Below the pieces are notes generated by a model. That model did no database searches. It saw only the letters and a list, made by a program, of their open reading frames with translations, and was not told the DNA's origin. A stretch of DNA of 64,000 bases from Cyclobacterium roseum (GTDB lineage: Bacteria > Bacteroidota > Bacteroidia > Cytophagales > Cyclobacteriaceae): contig NZ_WNKF01000009.1 of assembly GCF_010119225.1 (NCBI RefSeq), positions 124,001 through 188,000 on the forward strand, in the 5' to 3' direction. A program made the position numbers and the translations under genes. This document shows positions 33,808 through 43,934 of this stretch, piece after piece (positions within the stretch are counted from its first letter, which is position 1; every line of letters begins with the position of its first letter).

Positions 33808-34522
33808 TTCGCTCTATCAAAATCCAGGTGAAAATCAACCAGGTAAGGATCATCCCCAGAAAGTAAAAGACGTTTTCTGAAACGATCACCCCCCTACCCA
33901 TTTGTTCAAAGTGAAAACTGATGCCCAATTCTTCCAGAAACAATCCCCATTCCCCGGAGGATAAGGCCGCCAGTGCCCCCAGCCCCCCGTACAATAGGAA
34001 GCATAAAAACACCGCTATTACAAAGGCCATTATTTGGTTCGAAGTAAGGGAGGAACTAAAAAGCCCAATGGCCGCAAATAAGGCTCCCACAAAAAGCAAC
34101 CCAATATAGGAACCAAAAAAACCGGCACTATCGATATTTCCAACGGGATCACCCAGCTGAACGATACTAAAATAATAAATCAGTGTGGGTAACAGCGCAA
34201 AGAGGATCAACAATAAAGCGGCCAGGTACTTGGCCAAAATGATTTGGTGGCTTTTAAGCGGGGAGGTTTTAAGGAGTACCCAGGTACCTGATTTTTTCTC
34301 TTCTGCGACCATACCCATGGTAATGGCCGGTATCAGAAAAATAAACACGAAAGGGGTGTAGGTAAACAGGCTGTCCAAATCAGCATAGCCATATTCCAGC
34401 ACACTGGTGCCTGGAAAAACCCAAACAATCAATCCCAGCGCTATTAAAAAAATACTGGTAATCAGGTAAGCAGAGAGGTTGCTGAAAAAGCCGTTTATTT
34501 CCTTATATAACAAACTAACCAT
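33800..34522 (-). CDS. gldF: Gliding-motility ABC transporter permease GldF
   Basis: 240 residues with about six membrane segments, ABC-2 type. Landmarks are LLYKEINGFFSNLSAYLITS, FLIPAITMGMVAEEKKSGTW and VLLKTSPLKSHQIILAKYLA, the cytoplasmic coupling loop of this family. It lies between gldA (4-bp gap) and gldG (8-bp overlap). Confidence 0.93.
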   Translation of the reverse strand: MVSLLYKEINGFFSNLSAYLITSIFLIALGLIVWVFPGTSVLEYGYADLDSLFTYTPFVFIFLIPAITMGMVAEEKKSGTWVLLKTSPLKSHQIILAKYLAALLLILFALLPTLIYYFSIVQLGDPVGNIDSAGFFGSYIGLLFVGALFAAIGLFSSSLTSNQIMAFVIAVFLCFLLYGGLGALAALSSGEWGLFLEELGISFHFEQMGRGVIVSENVFYFLGMILTWLIFTWILIERNG

Positions 34523-34526
34523 CTTG

Positions 34527-35435
34527 CTAATTTTGTGTGAGCCTGTAGAAAATAGATTCCAGGTTATTTTCCTGCTGCCGGATACTGATCAGGTTGAGGC
34601 CTTTTTCCTGCACCAGGCCCATCAATTCCAAGCGTAATTGTTTCGGATTCCCACTGGAAAAGACATAGGTAGTAGGGTTAGGCTGGGAATATGCTGAATA
34701 GTCCATGCCTTTGATCCAGTCCGGGACCAATGGCGCTTCCGTTTCAAACAGCAGTTCCCCCTCTCCCTGCCCGGATTTCAAGTGCTGCAACAGGTCCTGG
34801 GCTACGATATTCCCCTTGTGGATAATTACCACTTTGTCGCAGAGGGCTTCTACCTCCTGCATGATGTGGGTACTTAAAATAAGGGTCTTGTTTTGGCTGA
34901 TGGTTCGGATCAGTTGCCTGATTTCTGCCAGTTGATTTGGATCCAGGCCTGAGGTGGGTTCATCCAGAACGATAATTTCCGGATCGTGCACCAGGCTTTT
35001 TGCCAGGCCTACCCGTTGTTTATAGCCTTTGGATAACAAGCCTATTTTCTTCTTCCTTTCAGCCATCAAGCCACATTGGTCCATAACCATTTGCACTCGG
35101 TTTTTCAGCACCTTAGTATGCATTTGATAAAGCCCCCCGACAAACGTCAGAAATTCTGAAATGTACATTTCCGGATACAGCGGATTATGCTCCGGCAAAT
35201 AGCCAATCAACTTGCTGATGACCTTGGGATGCCTGCTTACCGAAATTCCATTCACCAACACATCCCCCTCATCCGCAGGGAGGTACCCTGTCAAAATCTT
35301 CATGGTGGTGGATTTACCAGCACCATTAGGTCCTAAAAAACCAAGCACCTGACCTGGTTTAGCCTGAAAACTAACCCCATTGAGTACTTGCTGAGAACCG
35401 AATGTTTTGGATAACTGATGTATTTCTATGGACAT
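34527..35435 (-). CDS. gldA: Gliding-motility ABC transporter ATPase GldA
   Basis: 302 residues. Walker A GFLGPNGAGKSTTMKILTGY, signature LLSKGYKQRVGLAKSL, Walker B PEIIVLDEPTSGLDPNQ and the switch histidine in LILSTHIMQEVEAL are all present, so it should be an active ATPase. Order gldA-gldF-gldG as one operon. A GC-rich hairpin lies upstream (35513-35545). Confidence 0.94.
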   Translation of the reverse strand: MSIEIHQLSKTFGSQQVLNGVSFQAKPGQVLGFLGPNGAGKSTTMKILTGYLPADEGDVLVNGISVSRHPKVISKLIGYLPEHNPLYPEMYISEFLTFVGGLYQMHTKVLKNRVQMVMDQCGLMAERKKKIGLLSKGYKQRVGLAKSLVHDPEIIVLDEPTSGLDPNQLAEIRQLIRTISQNKTLILSTHIMQEVEALCDKVVIIHKGNIVAQDLLQHLKSGQGEGELLFETEAPLVPDWIKGMDYSAYSQPNPTTYVFSSGNPKQLRLELMGLVQEKGLNLISIRQQENNLESIFYRLTQN

Positions 35436-35512
35436 GAAAACCAGCTTATATTAATTCGGGGTCAATCCCTAAACGACAAAGAAATACGATCTAGTGCCTG
35501 AAAGGTGATTTT

Positions 35513-35545
35513 CCCCCGTCCCAAACCAAGTGTCAGGACAGGGGG
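35513..35545. other. GC-rich hairpin between pgk and gldA
   Basis: CCCCCGTCC (35513-35521) pairs with GGACAGGGGG (35536-35545), nine pairs with one bulged A. No T-tract follows on the minus strand, so termination of pgk here would be Rho-dependent, or the hairpin sits in the gldA leader. Confidence 0.4.
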
Positions 35546-35666
35546 AGTAAACCATTGAATTGCCTGCCTTCTTCCCCAAAAGCCCTGTTATCCATAAATT
35601 TGAAATCAATCAAGTTGGAATGGCGCTGGGTCCGGGTAGAATGACAGGCTACTTAGTGGCGAATTA

Positions 35667-36866
35667 TTAAGGTTCCAGGGCTTTTACACCAGGAAGGGTC
35701 TTTCCTTCCATCAATTCCAGCAGCGCACCTCCACCCGTAGAAACGAAAGAAACGTCATCCCCATAGCCAAATTTATTGACCGCAGCGGCAGAATCGCCTC
35801 CTCCTATCAGGGTAAACGCTCCCTTTTTGGTGGCGGCGACTATGGATTCGGCAATGGCTTTGGTGCCGTTTTCAAAACTGCTCATCTCAAAAACACCCAT
35901 GGGTCCGTTCCATAGCACCGTTTTCGAGGCCATGATCACTTCAGAGAATTTTTTCCGGCTTTCAGGTCCAATGTCCAATCCCATCCAACCATCTGGAATT
36001 TGTCCTCTTTGCGCGGTGCCTTGTTCGGCATCATTGGCAAAAGCCTTGGAAGTGACCGCATCTTCCGGTAAAATCAGGTTAACATTTTGCTTTTTGGCCT
36101 TTTCTACCAATTGAAGGGCTAGTTCCATTTTATCCGCTTCCAAAAGGGAATCCCCAATCGAGCCTCCCTGCGCTTTGGCAAACGTATAGGACATGCCCCC
36201 GCCAATGATCAGATTATCTACCTTATCTAATAATTTATCGATCAGCAATATTTTATCGGAAATTTTGGCTCCTCCCATGATGGCTGTAAAGGGCCTTTCC
36301 GGAGCACCTAATACCTTATCTGCATTTTTTAACTCCGCCTGCATCAGGTATCCTGCCACTTTATCATTGAAAAATTCGGCCACAATGGCGGTGGAAGCGT
36401 GCGCTCTGTGAGCAGTACCAAAAGCGTCGTTTACGTAAATATCTCCCAGAGATGCCAATTTTTTAGCAAATTCCCTATCTCCCTTTTCCTCTTCTTTATG
36501 GAACCTTAGGTTTTCAAGTAGCAACACGTCGCCCGGGTTTAGGCTGGTCGCTAATTGGCTGGCTTCATTTCCGATACAGTCTTTTGCGAATTTGACAGAC
36601 ACCTCCAGTTCTTTATTCAACTCGGTGATCAGATGCCTCAGGGAGAATTTATCCTCCGGACCGGACTTAGGCCGACCCAAATGGGACATGAGGATCACTG
36701 CGCCTCCCCCTTCTAAAATCTTTTTGATCGTAGGTAATGCGTATACAATCCGGGTATTATCCGTAATGTTATGTTGATCGTCCAGGGGCACATTAAAATC
36801 CACTCTTACCAGGGCTTTCTTCCCTTTAAAATCAACATTATCGACAGTCTTGATTCTATTGTTCAT
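35667..36866 (-). CDS. pgk: Phosphoglycerate kinase
   Basis: 399 residues, full length, glycolysis/gluconeogenesis. Landmarks are [95 protein letters not shown] and [17 protein letters not shown] followed by [15 protein letters not shown]. It lies 37 bp downstream of sua5; a -7-like element in that gap may give an independent promoter. Confidence 0.97.
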   Translation of the reverse strand: MNNRIKTVDNVDFKGKKALVRVDFNVPLDDQHNITDNTRIVYALPTIKKILEGGGAVILMSHLGRPKSGPEDKFSLRHLITELNKELEVSVKFAKDCIGNEASQLATSLNPGDVLLLENLRFHKEEEKGDREFAKKLASLGDIYVNDAFGTAHRAHASTAIVAEFFNDKVAGYLMQAELKNADKVLGAPERPFTAIMGGAKISDKILLIDKLLDKVDNLIIGGGMSYTFAKAQGGSIGDSLLEADKMELALQLVEKAKKQNVNLILPEDAVTSKAFANDAEQGTAQRGQIPDGWMGLDIGPESRKKFSEVIMASKTVLWNGPMGVFEMSSFENGTKAIAESIVAATKKGAFTLIGGGDSAAAVNKFGYGDDVSFVSTGGGALLELMEGKTLPGVKALEP

Positions 36867-36889
36867 ACGTTGTAGGTTTAAAATTTTAT

Positions 36890-36897
36890 CAAAAATA
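36890..36897 (-). promoter_or_regulatory. -7-like element TATTTTTG upstream of pgk
   Basis: Exact TAnnTTTG on the minus strand 23 bp before the pgk ATG. The nearest possible -33 TTG is too far away (27-bp spacing), so support is limited. Confidence 0.35.
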
Positions 36898-36903
36898 AGG
36901 ATT

Positions 36904-37866
36904 TTATTTGGCAGCTGCCCGCCTCAAGCGGTCATTTATGGCCTTTCCCAGATGAATTTCCGGCAATTCCTGCGCTAATATCACTGCTGCCTCACTATCA
37001 TCCAATAGCCTCATGGAGGAAAACAGGTTTCTCGCCGCCTCATCGTAGTTTCCTTCCTTGCTCAACGCCAGTTGCAAGGAATCCGGTACTTCCGCAAAGG
37101 TTCTGGTAAACGATAAGACCGCAAAAACGGTACCCTTTCTACCAAAGTTTTCCATCAATTCATCCAAATCACCCAAATAGACCGGTTTTTTAGGGGCATA
37201 GTGGCTTTTGAGCATCCCGGGAGATTTTGGATTACTGCTGGACTGAGGGAGAATCAGCACTTTCCCCACCGTTTCCTCAATATCCGCAACGGAAATCCCG
37301 CCTAGCCTGTACACGATTACCTGTCCTTGCTCCATGCCAACAATGGTGCTTTCCAGGCCTACTTCACAATCCCCTCCATCCAAAATATACCTTATTTTAT
37401 CCCCTAGCTGGTCCTGAACGTGGCTCGCCCGGGTAGGGCTGATGTATCCAAAAGGATTGGCACTTGGAGCCGCCAGCGGAAAGGTAAGCGATTGCAATAG
37501 TTTCCTGGTAAGCGGATGCCTGGGAACACGAACCCCAACGGTATCCAGGCCACTGGTAACCAAATCGGGAATCAGGTCTTTTTTAGGCAACAAGAGCGTA
37601 AGGGGCCCCGGCCAAAAACGGCTGGCAAGGGCCGCCAGTTCTTCCGGGACATCCTGCACGTAGTCCATTAATTGACTTTTTTCAGCCAGATGGATTATCA
37701 GAGGATCAAATTCCGGTCTTTCTTTGGTCTTAAATATTTTTAGAACGGCATTTTCATCCAGGGCATTACCTGCCAAGCCATACACCGTTTCTGTGGGTAT
37801 GGCCACAAGCTCTCCATCCGTAAGAAATTTGGCTGCTTTGGCTATGTTTTTTCCGATTTCCGCCAT
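36904..37866 (-). CDS. L-threonylcarbamoyladenylate synthase (Sua5 type)
   Basis: 320 residues: an N-terminal YrdC domain ([74 protein letters not shown]) and a C-terminal Sua5 domain joined by the linker [17 protein letters not shown]. It makes threonylcarbamoyl-AMP for t6A at position 37 of ANN-decoding tRNAs. Its start codon shares one base with the stop of the upstream TPR lipoprotein gene. Confidence 0.94.
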   Translation of the reverse strand: MAEIGKNIAKAAKFLTDGELVAIPTETVYGLAGNALDENAVLKIFKTKERPEFDPLIIHLAEKSQLMDYVQDVPEELAALASRFWPGPLTLLLPKKDLIPDLVTSGLDTVGVRVPRHPLTRKLLQSLTFPLAAPSANPFGYISPTRASHVQDQLGDKIRYILDGGDCEVGLESTIVGMEQGQVIVYRLGGISVADIEETVGKVLILPQSSSNPKSPGMLKSHYAPKKPVYLGDLDELMENFGRKGTVFAVLSFTRTFAEVPDSLQLALSKEGNYDEAARNLFSSMRLLDDSEAAVILAQELPEIHLGKAINDRLRRAAAK

Positions 37867-38579
37867 TATTCCTCACAGAATTCGTCTATCCATTCTTTTG
37901 CCTGCGTATACCCTAAGGAAAGCGCCATTTTCAATTGGGAACAGCCTTCCTCCTTGTTTCCCAGGGCACTCATCTGGGTAACACCCAGCAGGTAGTAAGC
38001 CGAACCATTCCGCTGATCCAATCGTACCACCTCATTGAGCGTCGCAATGGCCGTCAAAGGATCATTGTTTCCCAATTGGGCCTTCGCCTTGTTGAAAAGG
38101 ACGGTGGGTTGCTCTGGATTAGCCCGCAAGGCCATGTCAAAATCGATCAGCGCATCCTCGTACATTTCCAGCCCCAATAATGCCAGCCCCCGGTTGTAAT
38201 AAACATCCGATTGATTAATGTCCAGCCCATTGGCACGGTTATAGTCGAGGAGTGCTTCCCTAAAGGATTCTTTTTCCATCCAGGCATTGCCTCTGTTAAA
38301 AAAAGGTTTGTAATTAAGGGAGTCGGTTTCTATGGATTGGCTAAAAGAGTCAATGGCATCATCCCATTGCCCCAGCTCAAAAAAAGCCACTCCTCTGGCA
38401 TTCCAGGCAGCAGCGTGCGTACTATCTTTGGCAACCAGCCGGTCAAAATAGCCGATTGACTCCTCGTAATTTTCCCCTTCCAGGGCCGTTACCCCAGCCT
38501 CAAACAGCTCTTCTACCGAAGGCTGACAGGAAACCAGTAAAAAAAGCAATGCCAGGGATTTGAACAGGTTGTTATTCAT
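37866..38579 (-). CDS. TPR-repeat lipoprotein
   Basis: 237 residues from ATG 38577-38579; a -7 element at 38594-38601 lies between it and the longer frame start at 38618, which excludes the latter. Lipoprotein signal: FKSLALLFLLVSCQPS. About five TPRs follow (AAWNARGVAFFELGQWDDAI, DVYYNRGLALLGLEMYEDAL, TVLFNKAKAQLGNNDPLTAI). It is probably a periplasm-facing scaffold. Overlaps sua5 by one base. Confidence 0.88.
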   Translation of the reverse strand: MNNNLFKSLALLFLLVSCQPSVEELFEAGVTALEGENYEESIGYFDRLVAKDSTHAAAWNARGVAFFELGQWDDAIDSFSQSIETDSLNYKPFFNRGNAWMEKESFREALLDYNRANGLDINQSDVYYNRGLALLGLEMYEDALIDFDMALRANPEQPTVLFNKAKAQLGNNDPLTAIATLNEVVRLDQRNGSAYYLLGVTQMSALGNKEEGCSQLKMALSLGYTQAKEWIDEFCEE

Positions 38580-38593
38580 CTCAAAATTTTTGG

Positions 38594-38601
38594 CAAAGAT
38601 A
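38594..38601 (-). promoter_or_regulatory. -7 element TATCTTTG upstream of the TPR lipoprotein
   Basis: Exact TAnnTTTG on the minus strand, with TTG (38618-38620) 16 bp further upstream. The predicted transcript starts about 8 bases before the ATG. Confidence 0.5.
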
Positions 38602-38663
38602 AGGATTCCCAGGGGCACAACCCGAAAATTTGAACAATAAAACCAGAACTACCGAACCTCTGC

Positions 38664-39215
38664 TTATAAAAGTATTTCAGAACGGCTGGTTTTTTCCAAC
38701 ATCCGAAGGATAGAGACATTGTTTCCGACCAACTCGGAAGTCATGTCAAAGCCAACCCAGGCAAGGTCCTTACTTTCCGGACTTATGATCAAGGGCTCGT
38801 CCATTTCAGCCTCGATCAAAAATCGGACATCGTAATGAAAGTGCTGCGCATCGGTAGCATTGGCCGGTATCAGATGCCGGTCCAGGTCGAATATAAACCG
38901 GTCCACCAGCCTCAGGGAAGTCAAGCCACTTTCTTCACGGGCCTCATTCATAGCCACCTCCAGCAGGTTTTGGTTGCCGTCCGCATGGCCTCCCAGTTGC
39001 AGCCACTTCTGTAATTTCCGGTGCAGGGTCAATAAGGTATGCGTTCGCCTTCGATTTACGATCCAGGCGGATGCGGTAAAATGTCCCTCCTTGCGTTCCC
39101 GACTAAAAGCCATCGGGTCGTCCAGGAGTGCCAAAAAATCGGGAATCATTGCTTTTTCCTCTTCGAAAGGTGTCCTGTAGTTGGCTATAAATTCTCTTAG
39201 TAATCTGTTGTCCAT
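38664..39215 (-). CDS. Nudix hydrolase
   Basis: 183 residues. The Nudix box is visible as GNQNLLEVAMNEAREESGL preceded by WLQLGGHAD, with the glycine and the RExxEESG acids in place. The N-terminal 50 residues (REFIANYRTPFEEEKAMIPD) are a helical extension. The substrate, a nucleoside diphosphate derivative, is not predictable. It starts 2 bp after the upstream hypothetical gene. Confidence 0.92.
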   Translation of the reverse strand: MDNRLLREFIANYRTPFEEEKAMIPDFLALLDDPMAFSRERKEGHFTASAWIVNRRRTHTLLTLHRKLQKWLQLGGHADGNQNLLEVAMNEAREESGLTSLRLVDRFIFDLDRHLIPANATDAQHFHYDVRFLIEAEMDEPLIISPESKDLAWVGFDMTSELVGNNVSILRMLEKTSRSEILL

Positions 39216-39217
39216 AG

Positions 39218-39805
39218 TTAGTCCTGGTTAAATAGCTGGTCCATAAATCGGTCAAAAGGTGCCGCTTCGTGGTATAAGCTGTCGGCATATACCGTAGCCA
39301 ACACCTTGAGGTAGCTGGGGCGGTTGTTGATAAAGATTTTTTCTATACTTACGTTGCCAAACAACTGATCAATTTTACTGTTCAGGTCCCCTGCTGATAA
39401 GGGTGGCTTAAAATAATATTTTTCGGTCACCTTGACCTGTTCGTTTGATTCCTCGATTTTTCTATCCAGGCTTACTTTTCGATACCCCAATTCCGGCATT
39501 CCCAGCCCCCAACCAATAAACAAGTTGCCGAAGTCAGACGGGGTCAAAGGCTCCTGAAAACTTACCGCAAAACCATTCGCGTAGGGAGAATGCAACACAT
39601 GCACTTCCGGTTGCTTATTTACTCCGGCAATTTTCAGGTGGTAATTATCGTATATCGTTTTCATCAGCCCCCGGCCTTCTTCGGAGTCCATCCAGGAAGC
39701 CACCTGCGCTTCTTCTTTCCCGGAAAAGTTGAAATTCTCTTTGATGGATACTTTACTATCTTTCCTTGGAAACAATCCGCCTAACAAATCATCAATGAAT
39801 TTCAT
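39218..39805 (-). CDS. Conserved hypothetical protein between recQ and the Nudix gene
   Basis: 195 residues, soluble, no signal peptide. Notable stretches: MKFIDDLLGGLFPRKDSKVS, VHVLHSPYANGFAVSFQEPL, NLFIGWGLGMPELGYRKVS, and a C-terminal helix YADSLYHEAAPFDRFMDQLF. I do not recognise the family. The ATG overlaps the recQ stop by 4 bp and the Nudix start is 2 bp after its stop, so all three are probably one transcript. Confidence 0.78.
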   Translation of the reverse strand: MKFIDDLLGGLFPRKDSKVSIKENFNFSGKEEAQVASWMDSEEGRGLMKTIYDNYHLKIAGVNKQPEVHVLHSPYANGFAVSFQEPLTPSDFGNLFIGWGLGMPELGYRKVSLDRKIEESNEQVKVTEKYYFKPPLSAGDLNSKIDQLFGNVSIEKIFINNRPSYLKVLATVYADSLYHEAAPFDRFMDQLFNQD

Positions 39806-41724
39806 TTAAGCCTGATTTTACCGTTTTCTCCTGTGAAAATTAACCCCTCATCTTCCATATATCGAATGACTTCCACCGTACCGTCATCCGGACGCTCCCC
39901 CGCAAGGTCTACTAAATCCTCTAAAGAAAACGCTTGCCCGGCTGCTAAAGTTTTGAGTATTTTACTTTCCACTCGTTTATGATAGCTCGCCCGATCACTT
40001 TCCTTCTTATTTTGGACACAGGTATCACAAATACCACAGGTATATTCATTCTTTTCCCCAAAATAATCTAAAATAAGCGATGTCCTGCAATTTCTCATAT
40101 TTTTCGCATAAGCCACCATCTGTGCGGCCTTTTCTTTCGCCTGGTTCCTCCTTTGATTGATCCGCTTTTTGTCCAGTGGAAGCGTACCGGCATCTTTTCT
40201 GGGAGTCATAAAGGTTACCTGGGGCTGATCTTTTTTGGGAGTGTAGGCTACCAAACCAAGTTCGTCCATCCAATGCAGCATTTTCACAATCTCCTTTTCC
40301 GGAATGTTTAGAAGCTGGCTGAGTTTATTCTCCCGAATACGGATGTAGTTGACAAAAAGCTCCCCACCATGTAATCTAAGCAACAGCTTAATCAACGGGT
40401 CTATTCGGGCATAGGCAATTTGTGCTTCGTAAATTTTGGTCTGAGATACCAGAAAATGAAGGGACGAAGGGACGAAAACACTTTCTGAGAATAATAGAAA
40501 GGACTCTTCCTGAAGTACCTTAATGGCATTATAGGCCATCTTTACATCCAGGGAATAGGTATTGGCAAAATTGGCAAAATCGAAATCAAAACTGCTCATC
40601 TCGGCACTTCCCACCGCCAGCCGGTAATAATTGGCCAGGCATTGGTACACCCGCTTGATTTGATCCTCAGGAGGATAGGCCTTCTCTGCCATTTCGATTA
40701 GCCCCAGACAATCCTGCTCACGAACCATCAACACGGCAAAGGCCTTGATTCCATCCCTACCGCCTCTCCCGGCCTCCTGGTAATAGTTTTCGAGGTTTTC
40801 CGGTAGGTCCAGGTGCAACACCAATCGTACGTCCGGTTTGTCGATCCCCATGCCAAAAGCATTGGTCGCCACCATCACCCGGACGTTGCCCTGTATCCAA
40901 TCCATTTGCCGCTGATTCCGGTCTTTTTGCTCCAGACCCGCGTGGTAGAAAGTAGCCGAAATGCCCAACTGAATCAGGTGCTGTGCGGTCTCCTTCGTAC
41001 CTTTCCGGCTTCTCAGGTAGATAATGGCACTGCCCGGTACTTTCTGAAGAATCTCCACCGCCTTTTCGATCTTATTTTCCGCCCAACGAACCGCATAAGA
41101 CAAATTGGGCCGGGCAAAAGACTGTACGAAAACAGCCGCGGGCTTCATCTCGAGTTTTTCGATAATGTCCTCTCGCACCGTTAAGGTCGCCGAAGCCGTC
41201 AGGGCCAGCACGGGCACTTCCGGTACCCATTCCCGGATTTTTACAATCTCCAGATAGGCCGGACGGAAATCATAGCCCCACTGAGAAATACAATGGGCTT
41301 CGTCCACTGCCAGCAGGTTCACATTCATTTTTTTAAACCGTTCCAGAAATAGCTCGGTTTTCAATCGCTCGGGAGATACGTACAAAAATTTATAATCTCC
41401 ATAGACGCAATTGTCCAAAAGGGTGTCTATCTCCCGCTTTTGCATGCCCGAGTGAATGGCCAGGGCCTTTATCCCCCGCTTCTTCAGCTGGTCCACCTGG
41501 TCTTTCATCAAAGCGATCAAAGGACTTACTACCAGGCAAATGCCAGGTTTCATCAAGGCCGGAACCTGAAAACAAATCGACTTTCCTCCCCCAGTCGGCA
41601 TCAACGCCAGGGTATCGGTGCCTTGTGCAGCCGACAATACAATTTCTTCCTGCAAGGGGCGGAAATCAAGGTATCCGAAGTACTGTTTTAAGGTGGCAAG
41701 GGCCGCTGTTTTTAATTCATCCAT
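39802..41724 (-). CDS. recQ: RecQ-family ATP-dependent DNA helicase
   Basis: 640 residues. Helicase motifs: LMPTGGGKSICFQVPAL (I), VVSPLIALMKDQV (Ia), AVDEAHCISQWGYDFRP (II with aromatic-rich loop), LALTASAT (III), TNAFGMGIDKPDVRLV (V), YYQEAGRGGRDG (VI). The RQC zinc-binding cysteines are in NCRTSLILDYFGE and TCGICDTC. No full HRDC domain is evident; the C-terminus is a winged-helix-like region (SLEDLVDLAG). It unwinds DNA 3'-5' in recombination and fork repair. Confidence 0.96.
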   Translation of the reverse strand: MDELKTAALATLKQYFGYLDFRPLQEEIVLSAAQGTDTLALMPTGGGKSICFQVPALMKPGICLVVSPLIALMKDQVDQLKKRGIKALAIHSGMQKREIDTLLDNCVYGDYKFLYVSPERLKTELFLERFKKMNVNLLAVDEAHCISQWGYDFRPAYLEIVKIREWVPEVPVLALTASATLTVREDIIEKLEMKPAAVFVQSFARPNLSYAVRWAENKIEKAVEILQKVPGSAIIYLRSRKGTKETAQHLIQLGISATFYHAGLEQKDRNQRQMDWIQGNVRVMVATNAFGMGIDKPDVRLVLHLDLPENLENYYQEAGRGGRDGIKAFAVLMVREQDCLGLIEMAEKAYPPEDQIKRVYQCLANYYRLAVGSAEMSSFDFDFANFANTYSLDVKMAYNAIKVLQEESFLLFSESVFVPSSLHFLVSQTKIYEAQIAYARIDPLIKLLLRLHGGELFVNYIRIRENKLSQLLNIPEKEIVKMLHWMDELGLVAYTPKKDQPQVTFMTPRKDAGTLPLDKKRINQRRNQAKEKAAQMVAYAKNMRNCRTSLILDYFGEKNEYTCGICDTCVQNKKESDRASYHKRVESKILKTLAAGQAFSLEDLVDLAGERPDDGTVEVIRYMEDEGLIFTGENGKIRLK

Positions 41725-41793
41725 TCCGAACTGCTACGATATTCTTCCTACCGAAAGGCTATTTTTACACAAAGTAAACTGCCTTCCGGCCAA

Positions 41794-43770
41794 TCACAAG
41801 GAAGTGAGCTGATTGTTAAACGTTATTTTTAACGCAGCTTTGGGAGGGCTGGGCGCATTGGCAGCAGGCCGGTACTCCCGCCACTTCCCTGCTGACCAGA
41901 AATGCATGGTCAGGGCTTCATCCGGCCTTGGCCTGAAAGTCCCTTTTTCCAATTGCAAGACCCTGCCACCAGGAAGATCCAACCGGATAAACTGCTCTTC
42001 GTTACGGATCAGCAGTTTCCGTACATTTGTTCCAGCTTGTTTGATTCGGTGAGGGAGCACCTGATAGCGAAAGTCTTGCGGATCTACTTCCACCATCGCT
42101 TCAAATACCTGCGCTCCGTAAACGTAGTCAATGGCCAGCCCCTGTTCAACCTGGTAAACCAGCAAGTAATGCTGCCTGGCTTTCTCCCAGGATTCAAAAA
42201 TCCGGTAAACGCCCAGCAATACCAGCACCGAAACCACCCATAACACCTGCCGCTTCCTTTTTTGAAGGAGCAATTGGTAGATACAGAATAAAAGGAACCA
42301 TATTAAGATCATCTCCGGAAGGCGAAAATAGAGAAATTCAAGTTTAGCGAAGGGCAATTTCTGAAAACCAAAAATCCCTTCATTCAATAGCCCTATCGCC
42401 TTGTTGACCAAACTTCCTAAGAAGGAAGCCGGTACCGACCAGTAAGACAGCAATAAAAAAGGCAATCCCAGGGACATAATGATAAAAGCACCCGGTATGG
42501 CCAGCAAATTGGACAAGAAAAAATAGGTAGGGAAAACGTGAAAATAGTGGATGGCCAATGGAAACGTGGCCAACTGCGCTGCCAATCCCACACTGCTTAT
42601 GTCCCATAGGTACCGCAGCCAGCGGCTATCGGGATTCCATAGGGAAGCAATCAGCGGTTGAAAAAGCAGGATACCCAATAGGGCCGTATAACTCAACTGA
42701 AACCCGACCGCATACACTAAAAAAGGATCGTAAACCAACAATACCATGGCAGATAACGCCAGGGGGTTAAAAATCGAAGGGTTTCTGGATTTCATTTGGG
42801 CGATGGAGATAAAGGTAAACATGGTGGCTGCCCGGAGGACCGAGGGAGAAAAACCGGTAATAGCCGCATACAACCAAATCAGTAGCACCACCAGGCTCAG
42901 ATAAAGTACCCGTTGAATCTTTTTGGCCTTTTGGGGTTTGAAAAACAAAAAGAAAAACCCGTAAATAATGCCGACATGCAATCCGGAAACCGCCAGAATA
43001 TGCATGGCCCCAGCGGTGGCATAGGCCTCGCCGATTTCCTCGTCCAGGTCTTTTTTTTGCCCCAGCAGTAAGGCTTTGGCAATCTGGGCCGAAGCATCGT
43101 CTTCCACATACTTCAATACCTTTCCCTCCAAATATTGCCGTAATGCTAATATTCCCGATTGCCAGGGAGGTAATTCCCCCAGATGTAGTAGTTTAAAATC
43201 AGCGGCTATGAAATCACTAAAATAAATACGCTTCTGAGCCATAAAGGAGGCGTAATCAAAGGCTTCCGGATTTTTAGAGGAGGGGATTCGTTCCGGCCTT
43301 CCGGCTATCAGCAATAGGGATCCCGGCATCAGTTGACTGGCTGATCGATGGTAAATCTGCACTTTTCCTTTAGCCGTTTGCCATCCTGATGGGGTGCGGA
43401 CGGCATAGACCTCCACCAGGTTCGCGATGCTTTTAGGCTTTTGTTGATCCAGTTCTTTTACTTCAGCCAGGTATTCCGATATACCGGAAAAATGGACCAA
43501 ATGATCCGGATCATGGTGCACATCACGAATAGAGGCAACAAACATCCCCATCACTACCAGATTGGAATAGGCGATGGTCGGAACAAGAAAATAAAGAGAC
43601 TTCCTGGCTTTAGGAGTGTAGGTTCCTACCAAGCCAATATACAAAACCAAAAGAATACTCAATATGAGCAGCAGCCGACCGGGCGGCATGTGGTTGGAAT
43701 AGGGATACAGCAATACCCCGATCACAAAAAAAATCGTGTACCTGACGAAAGGAAATTCACTGAACTTCAT
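41794..43770 (-). CDS. comEC: ComEC/Rec2-type DNA uptake channel without metallo-beta-lactamase domain
   Basis: 658 residues. N-terminal membrane segments and an OB-like DUF4131 region (about 60-200, with LLIAGRPERIPSSKNPEAFD) precede the Competence domain, recognisable by AMHILAVSGLHVGIIYGFFF and SPSVLRAATMFTFISIAQMK. After the last membrane segment (about 500) comes a soluble tail of about 150 residues without the HxHxDH metal site. This short form is common in Bacteroidota. It should transport single-stranded DNA over the inner membrane, matching dprA elsewhere in the window. Confidence 0.93.
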   Translation of the reverse strand: MKFSEFPFVRYTIFFVIGVLLYPYSNHMPPGRLLLILSILLVLYIGLVGTYTPKARKSLYFLVPTIAYSNLVVMGMFVASIRDVHHDPDHLVHFSGISEYLAEVKELDQQKPKSIANLVEVYAVRTPSGWQTAKGKVQIYHRSASQLMPGSLLLIAGRPERIPSSKNPEAFDYASFMAQKRIYFSDFIAADFKLLHLGELPPWQSGILALRQYLEGKVLKYVEDDASAQIAKALLLGQKKDLDEEIGEAYATAGAMHILAVSGLHVGIIYGFFFLFFKPQKAKKIQRVLYLSLVVLLIWLYAAITGFSPSVLRAATMFTFISIAQMKSRNPSIFNPLALSAMVLLVYDPFLVYAVGFQLSYTALLGILLFQPLIASLWNPDSRWLRYLWDISSVGLAAQLATFPLAIHYFHVFPTYFFLSNLLAIPGAFIIMSLGLPFLLLSYWSVPASFLGSLVNKAIGLLNEGIFGFQKLPFAKLEFLYFRLPEMILIWFLLFCIYQLLLQKRKRQVLWVVSVLVLLGVYRIFESWEKARQHYLLVYQVEQGLAIDYVYGAQVFEAMVEVDPQDFRYQVLPHRIKQAGTNVRKLLIRNEEQFIRLDLPGGRVLQLEKGTFRPRPDEALTMHFWSAGKWREYRPAANAPSPPKAALKITFNNQLTSL

Positions 43771-43934
43771 AAAAAAAGAAAAAATGGACTAAAATCTTTT
43801 CCTGTTTTTTACTTTTTCTTCCGCATTAATTTAAACGGAAGCCCATTATTTCAAACGAAGAAAGAAATTAGTGAATTTTTTCAAAAAGCCCAACGAATTT
43901 GTCTGAATTTCAACTAATTAAGGACGTTTCCTCC

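Noticed and set aside
42380-43770. Truncation of comEC (no metallo-beta-lactamase domain)
   Set aside because: The C-terminal tail is coherent and the short form is usual in Bacteroidota, so this is not damage.
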